Source of the DNA: an uncultured Varibaculum sp.
GTDB lineage: Bacteria; Actinomycetota; Actinomycetes; Actinomycetales; Actinomycetaceae
Reading direction: 5' to 3'
Length of the DNA: 64,000 nt
NCBI RefSeq assembly: GCF_902489465.1
Contig: NZ_CABTZZ010000008.1
Span: 6,790 to 70,789, forward strand
The position numbers and the translations under genes are program-made. Position 1 is the stretch's first letter; each line of letters opens with the position of its first letter. The notes under the pieces are model-generated. The model saw only the letters and a list, made by a program, of their open reading frames with translations. It ran no database searches and was not told the origin of the DNA. Shown here in pieces: positions 52,401 through 58,999 of this stretch.

Positions 52401-53259
52401 CCAAAATCGGGGATTGTATTCAGCTACTATTCCCGCTCAGGACGGGAAAGTTACCTGGAAGATTCAAGGCGCTGCCGATAAGAGTGGCACTAAAGATAAA
52501 GCGCGTGGTCTTTACAATAACGGTGGTTTATACGGCGAGCGTCAAGGCTGGCATCTGCCAGGTCTAGATGACTCGAAGTGGACCGCGGCCACTGATATGC
52601 ACGCGGACGAGGCCGGGGTTACCTGGTATCGATCCACTTTCGATTTAAACGTCCCTAAAGATGCCGATGTAGCTTTCCGCTTAGAGGTGTTATCGCGGCG
52701 CTTCGGCAATACCCAGCAGACCCGAACCGACCATTCTCAGGCGTTATTGTTTGTCAATGGCTGGAATACCGGTATCTATATCGGTGATATCGGGCCGCAG
52801 GATTCCTTCACTATCCCGGCGGCTTTCCTTAATCTAAACGGCAAGAACACGGCGGCAATTGCGGTTATTGGTAAAGAAGCTGATGCGGGGCCAGAAAACG
52901 TAGTACTGCGCGCGGTTCATCTTTCCCAGATGAATGCCTTAGCACCAGTAACTGCACAAACGGATAACCCGGGGGAAGTAGAACCGGAAACCCCGGACAC
53001 CCCGGATAAACCGGATACCCCAGATAAGACAGAAAAGCCTAATCCTTCCCAGCCGGATAATCCGCAAAATCCAGCTACTCCTTCTAAAGAGGCGGCTCCT
53101 ACGGAAAATGCGAAAACCCCCTCCTCGAAAGGAAAAACTGTTAAAGAGGGGCTGGGGCGTACCGGTACCGAGGGTATTTCCGCTTTATTAATCGCGCTAT
53201 TGGCATTGGGGGTAGGAATCGGGGTGCGTTATCGCCAGCGATGGCTGGAAGATAATTAA
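46408..53259 (+). CDS. Secreted GH20-GH35 fusion: beta-N-acetylhexosaminidase plus beta-galactosidase
   Basis: 2283 residues in one uninterrupted frame. Signal peptide to about residue 33. An F5/8 C-like domain (38-190), GH20b (208-345) and GH20 barrel (350-740) come first, with LHLHLSDEGWRI and Asp540-Glu541 in HIGGDEA. A Ser/Thr-rich joint (about 870-900) leads to a GH35 barrel (about 905-1265): WAGEFHPWRIP, acid/base Glu1070 in QVENELL and nucleophile Glu1165 in IAEGQGGAF. Domain II of the galactosidase is split by two homologous ~130-residue modules (about 1343-1609) and resumes at IPQKSGTALTLHGRD. Jelly-roll domains follow to about 2185, then a Pro/Asp/Lys linker and LGRTG at 2249 with membrane helix. 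It could remove terminal beta-Gal and then the exposed GlcNAc. GGGAAAGG precedes the ATG. Confidence 0.9.
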   Translation: MSKVSWKRRANATVVTAAVALMSVLIPVSSAQALASGDVALCADNLAAGKTVNATSREVAGEKGPELAVDGNIGPDDKATPAVHNVKSASRWSAAGSDNNAALTIDFAGTASINKVQLYWGNTFGKPYKLQASNDGNTWRDLVTNQNGKKAGSTEHTFNGSEKMRYLKMQISGKSQQWGLSLWEIAACGSLASEPTPTDNENLAQLNQLIPYPQKAELAGNNSRFTLTKDSEITASGLAGEPAKYLAETLAKSTGYKLPVSATSSAKTQINYVINPSLTVSGVGKEQMNEAYTLQIAPNRVTITARTASGALWATQSLLQLLGPWAVFPKVTVGSLMPIPAMTIQDGPRYSWRGLMLDPARSFIPKNEVIKLMHSMSRFKMNTLHLHLSDEGWRIDIPNEGKDAADPIDYSQLAKRGGSAGLRAGDIGRAPQAGRTGYYTLDDYREMVATVNKLGIAIVPEIDTPGHTEAALYSIPQLNSENSNPKPEAGQDTIEQPNYSKNNMKVNLDALNPHTYTFMQHVLKILAQNSNNTYLHIGGDEANSMDHQHYLQYMQQILPKVKAMKQTPIVWDEALKSVGAAGIADNDGVVQWWNTDSAAGNRAQLRNDFVAKGGKFIVSNASYFYYPQREDRSHVAPSWACPGGECTLKHAYDAQPQQVMGLSDDKGILGVEGAVWSEGVRNLADIEYLAFPRLLSHAEMGWTNQANKNWERFRGGVAQQATALNATDASFFNGSQVAWRISPALSPLATDSQGKGIGKANRQLIGYVSAPGKGNDDLDLSLTLTPKESQNAINVPVSTTLDKEYIPVNGSYQTGKQMNSVFKVYADLTKVPKGSYQAQLSAKASGLKSLDGKSDTGLASAVIQVPSLSGQTPSEPGTQTSQSDTTWESTERSFPKSSYSFPGNDGKPHKVTWDNHSLKIDGERLQVWAGEFHPWRIPSPQAWRDVLQKIKAAGFNAVSFYFFWGDHQSEEGGPFNFDKGTRRDIDLLLTMAEEEGLYVIARPGPYVNAEISMGGMPAYMTNYAASSLRSTDPKALAASKSWLKAFNNIAKKHLITEGGGSIIMYQVENELLAENPSTTAFLKELSNFVRADGINVPLFENDWGLAGRFAPNKAGNPAGKYGSTDFYTYDRYPLGFNCGAGRGNLDDVEQTFRSHEPVGPHFIAEGQGGAFTPWGANFTPEKCASFTDGNFVRQWGTVLAGNGVKAYTYYMIFGGTNWGYTGSPSSGFTSYDYGAGIDEDRTIRKDKFGAQKEIAYYLQANPQYVTSNPVAKPDIKRVSGDAQIRGYQRISSEGAAELSATGNGGRTLGFILNNTNDTSTNKFTFALDLANTSGVGARFNHDDSDSELKYSTGWKSVKDDSAWKGSIHEASKAGEEVAFEFTGTGIEIAVATGTDHGKFAVKLDDQAEQVVTGWVGTEQNKPTQKVVFSKSNLPAGKHTLKVRVLGQSAEGSTTGGTKVQLDALNVLGASATPWVVVNNNDPAIKYNPAVGTASSWEYATGQNWTSGDYQGDETYSARKGDSYTYDFNGIGIDIIGAFSGNHGIAEVFIDGKKVGQTEEDVTNTARAQQVLYSVRGLSAGEHTLKVQVTGKPFAGSKGTFVSLDALRVFPDKDAIDQFNTGTSVKDGENSWSRIPQKSGTALTLHGRDALLMSADMKIAGQKLLYTTSQLFGSPIATDNAQVQYLLGLAGDDGETLLRYPAKPQLNAGKGVEVTWNEQYKTLRLNYKYSAEPSDITITPAASDRAASAGDTLRLRIIDRTYAQTTWLLNTGEGGSGKRLAVEGVELARNWSLNGSNAEVNGTTDSKSQTPYVLLPKGAKSASWNGGKAGISETEGVYAGFTKFIPQMLTYEPPQLKWVKQEGAPEKEINFDDSAWQVADGKQRNQKWQAPSGNGLVLDSNYYGFYEGSVWYRATFVASSDSPVISLNANGGSGVPGHGKNPAFMQVWANGKSLGARSAAGTDQSFTAKGIKAGDKVVLAVLVNNLGQNLDWSDNGLSRQNRGLYSATIPAQDGKVTWKIQGAADKSGTKDKARGLYNNGGLYGERQGWHLPGLDDSKWTAATDMHADEAGVTWYRSTFDLNVPKDADVAFRLEVLSRRFGNTQQTRTDHSQALLFVNGWNTGIYIGDIGPQDSFTIPAAFLNLNGKNTAAIAVIGKEADAGPENVVLRAVHLSQMNALAPVTAQTDNPGEVEPETPDTPDKPDTPDKTEKPNPSQPDNPQNPATPSKEAAPTENAKTPSSKGKTVKEGLGRTGTEGISALLIALLALGVGIGVRYRQRWLEDN

Positions 53260-53266
53260 CCAAATT

Positions 53267-53303
53267 GGTGGGGTGAAAATCCAATTGAGGTTTTCATCTC
53301 ACC
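53267..53303 (+). terminator. Hairpin after GH20-GH35 gene
   Basis: GGTGGGGTGAAAA (53267-53279) pairs with TTTTCATCTCACC (53291-53303), 13 bp with two G-T pairs on an 11-nt loop; GCTTTATAG follows. It probably ends the upstream transcript, since a separate promoter candidate occurs at 53407. Confidence 0.55.
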
Positions 53304-53406
53304 GCTTTATAGCCTGAGTAAACACCTAGGGTTAGGGCTTGCTCATCTGGATGAAAATCGAAAAGATTAAGAGAAGTAATCACTTTCGGGATGTTTTTGC
53401 CGGCGT

Positions 53407-53415
53407 TGGTAAACT
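53407..53415 (+). promoter_or_regulatory. Extended -10 promoter element before the sialidase gene
   Basis: TGGTAAACT matches the elements at 5084 and 38716 apart from the spacer base. It predicts a transcript start near 53422 with a leader of roughly 20-35 nt. Confidence 0.45.
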
Positions 53416-53440
53416 CCGCAGAAGGTGAGCATTTACGACA

Positions 53441-56400
53441 ATGAGGTTTGAAATAATGTTACGAATAGCGAGACGGCGTTTTAAGGCTCTAGCAGCAGGT
53501 TTTTCGGTGGCTTTGACTTCAATGGCGCTGATGCCGCTGGCAACCGCGCTTCCCGCCGAGGCCGCTTCTGGCCAGTTTAGCTATAACACCGTAGTTAAAT
53601 ACGGTGACGATGGGGTTACTAACTATCGGATTCCCGCAGTAATCAAACTGGGTAATGGTGATTTATTAACCGCCTATGATGCTCGCCCCGCAAATGGTGA
53701 TGCCCCGGCGCCCAACTCGATAATGCAAAAACGCTCTACCGATGGGGGAGCGACCTGGCAATCGCAAACTGTTATTGCCCAAGGTAAGGGCACCACTATG
53801 GATGACCCCAATAAAGAGGGATTCTCTGATCCGACCTACATTTACGATAAACAAACTGGGCACCTATTTAACTTCCATGTGCATTCCTATGACGTAGGGT
53901 GTAATCCCAATGGAACTCTAGAAAATGACGAGTTTAGCAACCGCAAAGTACAGGGGGTGAGCCTGTCAGTTTCTACCGATAATGGAGCCAGCTGGACGGA
54001 GCGTTACGGAAACTCTCCCGATGCAACGCGGGGACTTACTGCCGCGGTTAAACAGCCCGGATATCCCTGCGGGTTTGCGGCTTCTGGACACGGTATCCAG
54101 CTGCAGCATCAAAGCGGTGCTAATACGGCAAAGAATGGACGCCTAATCACCCAGTTTATTGCCGGTAAACCGGGTACTTGGGCAGCCTACTCGGTGTATT
54201 CCGATGACCACGGTAAAACCTGGAAACGTGGCTCCACCATCGGCACAGATATGAACGAAAACAAATTGGTGGAACTGTCCGATGGTACGCTCTTATTGAA
54301 CTCCCGGATGAGTAACAAGGCGGGATACCGCTATATCGCCAAGAGCACCGATGGTGGGGAGACCTGGACTGATCTGCAAATAGAGCGGTCCCTAGTTGAT
54401 TCCAAGACCCCGGGGCGTAATGCCTCGATTATCCGTAGGTACCCGGACGCTCCCTCCTCAGACCCCAAATCTAAAGAGCTTTTGTATTCCGGGATGGCTG
54501 ATAGCGGTAAAACTCTCGCAGTGAGCTATTCCTATGATGACGGTAAAACCTGGCCGATTCGTAAACTCTATTGGAATGACAAGGCCGCTTACTCTGATCT
54601 AGTCGCGATTGATACCCAAAGCGGTAAATACGGAGTAGCTTTCGAAGAAGATCACCAGATTGGTGGTAACTACTTTGAAACTATTCATTTTGGCACTTTT
54701 GACACTAATTGGTTGAACCCAGTAAAAATTTCTCTAGCTGATGCAAAAGTAGCAGCGGAAGCGGGTAAAACTGTCGAGATTCCAGTTAAGGTTAGCAATG
54801 ACGACGGGAAAGAGGTCGTTCCCCTAGCTACCGCGGTAAAACTGGCGTTGCCAAGCGGGTGGAAAATGGAAGAAAGCGTCTTGGCGCAAGAACTTCATCC
54901 CGGAACCTCCGAAACTGTAACTTTACGGGTTAGCGTTCCGGCTAATGCTGCCCAAAAAACCTATTATCTCGACTCTAGTCTGGAATACGGCAATGTTAAG
55001 CTGCGCGGGGACGTGGAAATCAAGGTTACCAACCCCAATATAATTACTGACCCTACCGGTTCGGTTGGCGTTGATTTTGAGCTTACTAATCCCAAAGCCG
55101 ATGGAACTTGGGCTGTGGGCGACAAAATGATTTTCACTGTTAATGTAACAAACCTACTTGCAGAAGATAAGTCCTTCACTGCTACTGACTCCAATTTGGA
55201 TACCGGATGGGCAGGCTGTAGGTGGAGAAGTATCTCGGCGGGAGCTACCTTGCCGTGCGCAAACCGCACCCACACGGTCACCCAGGAAGATGTCGACGCC
55301 GGATTCTTTACTCCCTCCATTGCTTACAAATATCAAAATCCTGGTTATTCTGGCGCTGCTACCCAGTTAGATCCGGTTAAGGGAAGCAGAATTCCTATCT
55401 TTGCCAGTCACGTTCAGGTAACAGATTTGGCAGTAGCGGGAACTAAAGACAAATATGATGTGGGCGATAAACTAGTGTTTACCCCGAAAGTGCAAAACGT
55501 GGGACAAATCCCGGTAGATGTCCAGCTGAACGGGGAAAACTTTACGCTATCTTGCCATAACGAGAACGGAAAGCTGGATAAGGGAGGTACCTTCTCTTGT
55601 ACCGCCAGTGACTATGTAATAACTAAAGAAGATATTATTCGCGGCAGCTTTACTCCCAAGTTCAAAGTTAAAGTAACTGATGGGAATAAAGTTCTCCAAG
55701 AGTTCACCTATAGCGGGAAAGAAATCCCGCTTCCCTCTGATAATCCGATTGCTACTAAACTTCCCCAAACGATTCCCTCTTTGGATTCTTGGAAAACCAA
55801 TACCAATGCAAATGATGTGTTCAAACTAAGCCCGGACACGGTAGTTTACTATCCGGCCGGTTTTGAAGATCAAGCTCAGATCGTGGTACAAGAGCTAAAC
55901 GCCTACCTGAAAGCGGCGGGTCAGACGCAAACTGTGCGGGCACAAGCCGCCGGTGGGGCAACTCCGAAAGCCCACGATGTGGTCATCACCCTAGATGCTG
56001 CGCAGCAAAACAAACTAGCAGAGGAAGGGTATAGCCTCCAGATTGGAGCTCAAGGGGTAAATATTACTGCCGCGCAAAAACGGGGAGCATTTTGGGGTAC
56101 GCGCACTCTGTCGCAAATGCTGCGCCAGCAGCTAACCCTGCCCTATGGCAGCGCCATTGATCAACCTCAGCAGCGTGAGCGTGCCGTCACTCTATGTGCT
56201 TGCCGGATTAAGAATCAACCAGATTATATTCACCGGATGCTCACCGATATGGCTGACCTGAAGATGAATCAGGTAGTTTTAACTGCCAAGATGGAGTCAG
56301 CGAAAGAGCCGGTCACCAATAACTACTCCTATTACACTAAAGAAGAGTTAAAAGGAATTGTTGCTTACGCCGACAAATTGGGTATTGAAGTAGTTCCCCA

Positions 56401-58963
56401 AATGGGAGCCCCGGGACATATGGATCCCAAGATTCATAACCTGCCTCAGTATCAGCTTAAGAAAACCGATGGCACTTTGGATAATGACCGTCTAGATATC
56501 ACTAACCCGGAAGCCGTCGCTTTTTATAAGCGCCAAATTGATGATTACCTGGATGTATTCCCCTCCAAGTATTGGCATATGGCAGGGGATGAGTATATGT
56601 ACCGTTCCGCCTACAAGAATTACCCGGTATTTGGACCTGAGGGAGTAAACGGTCCCAAACTGTTCGTAGATTTCATTAACGATATTAATAAGCATGTGAA
56701 ATCTAAGGGTAAGACTTTGCGAGTTTGGAATGACGGATTAAAACAAGAAAATATTGATTCCCTGGATAAAGATATCGTGATCGATATGTGGCAGGGGGGT
56801 CTCAGTCCGCAAACCATGATTGATAAAGGACATAAAGTCAATAACACCAATTACGATCTCTATTTCTCCCGAGAAATGGGCTGGCGGATTCAAAACAGTG
56901 GCGCAGCCGCTATATACAATGACAAAGGGTTTACTGCCGGTACTTTTAAGAGCGGAAAAGTAGCTGATGATAATCCTGGAAACCTGGGGATTAAGCTCTC
57001 GATATGGCCTGATACTTCCATATATCAAACCGAAAATGAAGTAGAGATGGAAACCTTTGAGGCTTTCCGCTTAGTGTCCCAGCTAGGCTGGCAAGGCTCG
57101 CGCCCCTGGAAAGATGGCAAGACTTTTGTAGACTTTGCAAAAGCGCTAGGACATGCACCTAACTGGGAGAATGTTAATCGGCGTCCCTTAGAGGACGGGG
57201 TGTATGCCTTCACTAGCTCCGGGTTACGCTTAGATGCTTCTGAAAATCGCGAACCAGACGCAATTAGCTATTCATCCGATCAATGGCAGATAACCCATAC
57301 CTATGACCACTACTACCAGTTGAAGTCGGTTAGAAGCGGTAAATGCCTCAGCATGGATGTGGGCAAACAGCGTTTCAATGGCAGCGGACGTCAGTACGCT
57401 ACTGCAGATTTGAATGTAGTTAACGAAGTTGGTGCCCGTCCCGCCTTAGTCGAGTGCGTAAACGATATTGACCAGAAGTATCACACTGGCGCCTGGAAGA
57501 ATAACTCTTCAACCAGTAAACGCAATAACCAGAAATGGCAGATTATTGAGGACGGCAACGGCAAATATATTGTGCGCCACGCCCTGACCAATATGGATTT
57601 GGCTATTTCTACCGGGGAAGAAAAGCACGTTGATTTAGGGAACGTGGGAGATTTGGATGACAACACCAAGTCCCGGCCGATGGAAACAGATTTGATCCAG
57701 CTACCTAGCGATATGACTGCTACGCGCTGGACAATTACCAAAGCTGACCAGGACACCCCGGCTCAAATGCGCGCTCCCCACGGAACTGTTCCCGTAGCCA
57801 ACTTGGACTGGTATCCCGGTAGCAGTATCGGTTGGGCAGATGACGGTCTGATTCGGGTAAACCGCACTTTGCAGGGCAGCCCGCTCTTGATTGAGGGAGA
57901 AAAATATCGTGGCGGTATTGGGACCCACGCATCCTCGAAAATTACCGTGCATTTAGGAAAACAGTGCTCAGTATTCAGCGCGAAAGTCGGCATAGATGAC
58001 ACCCAAGAAGCCGATAACCTCTCTTCGGTCACTTTCAGAGTATTGGGTGCTGACGGGCAGGAACTAGGAGCGTCCAGTAAAGCATTGACCGCTGCCGATA
58101 AAGCTGAAGCCATGAAAGTGGACGTAAGCGGGCAAGAAAAAATTACCTTATTTGCCGATGCCGGCGAATCTAACGCCCAAGATCATGCTGACTGGGCAGA
58201 TGCGATGGTCACCTGTGAACAGATGGATGCCGATAAATATCAGCCTTCCTACAGGGACACCGAAGCTAAAGCCGGTAAAACCGCTAGCGCAGCCGCTCCC
58301 AGTTTTGCCCCGGCAGCTGGAAAGGAAAGGGCGCAAAAGTTCGAGCTGGTAGCACCGATCCCTGCTGGGATGAGCATTGAAGCTGCTACCGGGGTCATAA
58401 CTTGGCAAGTGCCCGCAAATCAGCAAAACGGAACTGTAAGCGTAGACGTTAAAGTTACTTATGAGGACGGGTCTAGTGAGATAGTGCCTGCCAAGTTTAA
58501 GGTCAGCGCCAGCGCTCCGCAGCCACTTCCGGAGGTAGCTCCGCAAGCACCGATCTTTAACGATAATGACAACACCTATACGATTCCGCAGGTTCCAGGA
58601 GTGGTTTACCTACTTGACAATCAGGTAGTTAAGCCCGGGACTTACCCAGTAAAGGGCGCGAGGAAAGTATTGATTACATCCCAGCCGGCCACTGGCTATC
58701 ACTTTAAGGCGGGGGTTACCACCCAGTGGGAGCACCAGTTCAAAGCGGAGACCAAGCCCAGCAAGCCAACGACTAAGCCGGGTGGAACCCAGAAGGTTCA
58801 GGATGGTGGTCCTGGGCAAGCTCAAGCTAAGCCGCAAAAATCTTCAGCAGGGTTGGTATCTACCGGTGCTGCTGGGACAGTGGGACTACTGGCGTTGGTA
58901 GTCATCGGAACTGGACTAGCGCTCCATCGCTTTTCCAGAAGACAGAGCGTTATTAGTGAATGA
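53441..58963 (+). CDS. Secreted GH33-GH20 fusion: sialidase plus hexosaminidase-like domain
   Basis: 1840 residues. Signal peptide to about residue 42 (PAEA-AS). The sialidase (45-430) has the RIP motif (Arg63 in NYRIPAVI), five Asp boxes (for example STDGGATW, STDNGASW, SDDHGKTW, STDGGETW, SYDDGKTW) and the late EEDHQIGGNYFE segment. A NEW3-type Ig domain (435-530) and two related CARDB/DUF11-like domains (535-790) follow, then GH20b (about 796-893) and a divergent GH20 barrel (905-1240) with Asp1050-Glu1051 in HMAGDEYM. A ricin-like beta-trefoil (1250-1435), an NPCBM domain (1446-1598), Ig-like domains and LVSTG (1805)-membrane helix complete it. It would strip terminal sialic acid and an amino sugar. 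An alternative ATG at 53456 has the better-spaced GAGG site. Confidence 0.9.
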   Translation: MRFEIMLRIARRRFKALAAGFSVALTSMALMPLATALPAEAASGQFSYNTVVKYGDDGVTNYRIPAVIKLGNGDLLTAYDARPANGDAPAPNSIMQKRSTDGGATWQSQTVIAQGKGTTMDDPNKEGFSDPTYIYDKQTGHLFNFHVHSYDVGCNPNGTLENDEFSNRKVQGVSLSVSTDNGASWTERYGNSPDATRGLTAAVKQPGYPCGFAASGHGIQLQHQSGANTAKNGRLITQFIAGKPGTWAAYSVYSDDHGKTWKRGSTIGTDMNENKLVELSDGTLLLNSRMSNKAGYRYIAKSTDGGETWTDLQIERSLVDSKTPGRNASIIRRYPDAPSSDPKSKELLYSGMADSGKTLAVSYSYDDGKTWPIRKLYWNDKAAYSDLVAIDTQSGKYGVAFEEDHQIGGNYFETIHFGTFDTNWLNPVKISLADAKVAAEAGKTVEIPVKVSNDDGKEVVPLATAVKLALPSGWKMEESVLAQELHPGTSETVTLRVSVPANAAQKTYYLDSSLEYGNVKLRGDVEIKVTNPNIITDPTGSVGVDFELTNPKADGTWAVGDKMIFTVNVTNLLAEDKSFTATDSNLDTGWAGCRWRSISAGATLPCANRTHTVTQEDVDAGFFTPSIAYKYQNPGYSGAATQLDPVKGSRIPIFASHVQVTDLAVAGTKDKYDVGDKLVFTPKVQNVGQIPVDVQLNGENFTLSCHNENGKLDKGGTFSCTASDYVITKEDIIRGSFTPKFKVKVTDGNKVLQEFTYSGKEIPLPSDNPIATKLPQTIPSLDSWKTNTNANDVFKLSPDTVVYYPAGFEDQAQIVVQELNAYLKAAGQTQTVRAQAAGGATPKAHDVVITLDAAQQNKLAEEGYSLQIGAQGVNITAAQKRGAFWGTRTLSQMLRQQLTLPYGSAIDQPQQRERAVTLCACRIKNQPDYIHRMLTDMADLKMNQVVLTAKMESAKEPVTNNYSYYTKEELKGIVAYADKLGIEVVPQMGAPGHMDPKIHNLPQYQLKKTDGTLDNDRLDITNPEAVAFYKRQIDDYLDVFPSKYWHMAGDEYMYRSAYKNYPVFGPEGVNGPKLFVDFINDINKHVKSKGKTLRVWNDGLKQENIDSLDKDIVIDMWQGGLSPQTMIDKGHKVNNTNYDLYFSREMGWRIQNSGAAAIYNDKGFTAGTFKSGKVADDNPGNLGIKLSIWPDTSIYQTENEVEMETFEAFRLVSQLGWQGSRPWKDGKTFVDFAKALGHAPNWENVNRRPLEDGVYAFTSSGLRLDASENREPDAISYSSDQWQITHTYDHYYQLKSVRSGKCLSMDVGKQRFNGSGRQYATADLNVVNEVGARPALVECVNDIDQKYHTGAWKNNSSTSKRNNQKWQIIEDGNGKYIVRHALTNMDLAISTGEEKHVDLGNVGDLDDNTKSRPMETDLIQLPSDMTATRWTITKADQDTPAQMRAPHGTVPVANLDWYPGSSIGWADDGLIRVNRTLQGSPLLIEGEKYRGGIGTHASSKITVHLGKQCSVFSAKVGIDDTQEADNLSSVTFRVLGADGQELGASSKALTAADKAEAMKVDVSGQEKITLFADAGESNAQDHADWADAMVTCEQMDADKYQPSYRDTEAKAGKTASAAAPSFAPAAGKERAQKFELVAPIPAGMSIEAATGVITWQVPANQQNGTVSVDVKVTYEDGSSEIVPAKFKVSASAPQPLPEVAPQAPIFNDNDNTYTIPQVPGVVYLLDNQVVKPGTYPVKGARKVLITSQPATGYHFKAGVTTQWEHQFKAETKPSKPTTKPGGTQKVQDGGPGQAQAKPQKSSAGLVSTGAAGTVGLLALVVIGTGLALHRFSRRQSVISE

Positions 58964-58999
58964 TGATGGTTTTTTATTAAAGAAAAAAGGTAAGAAGCA

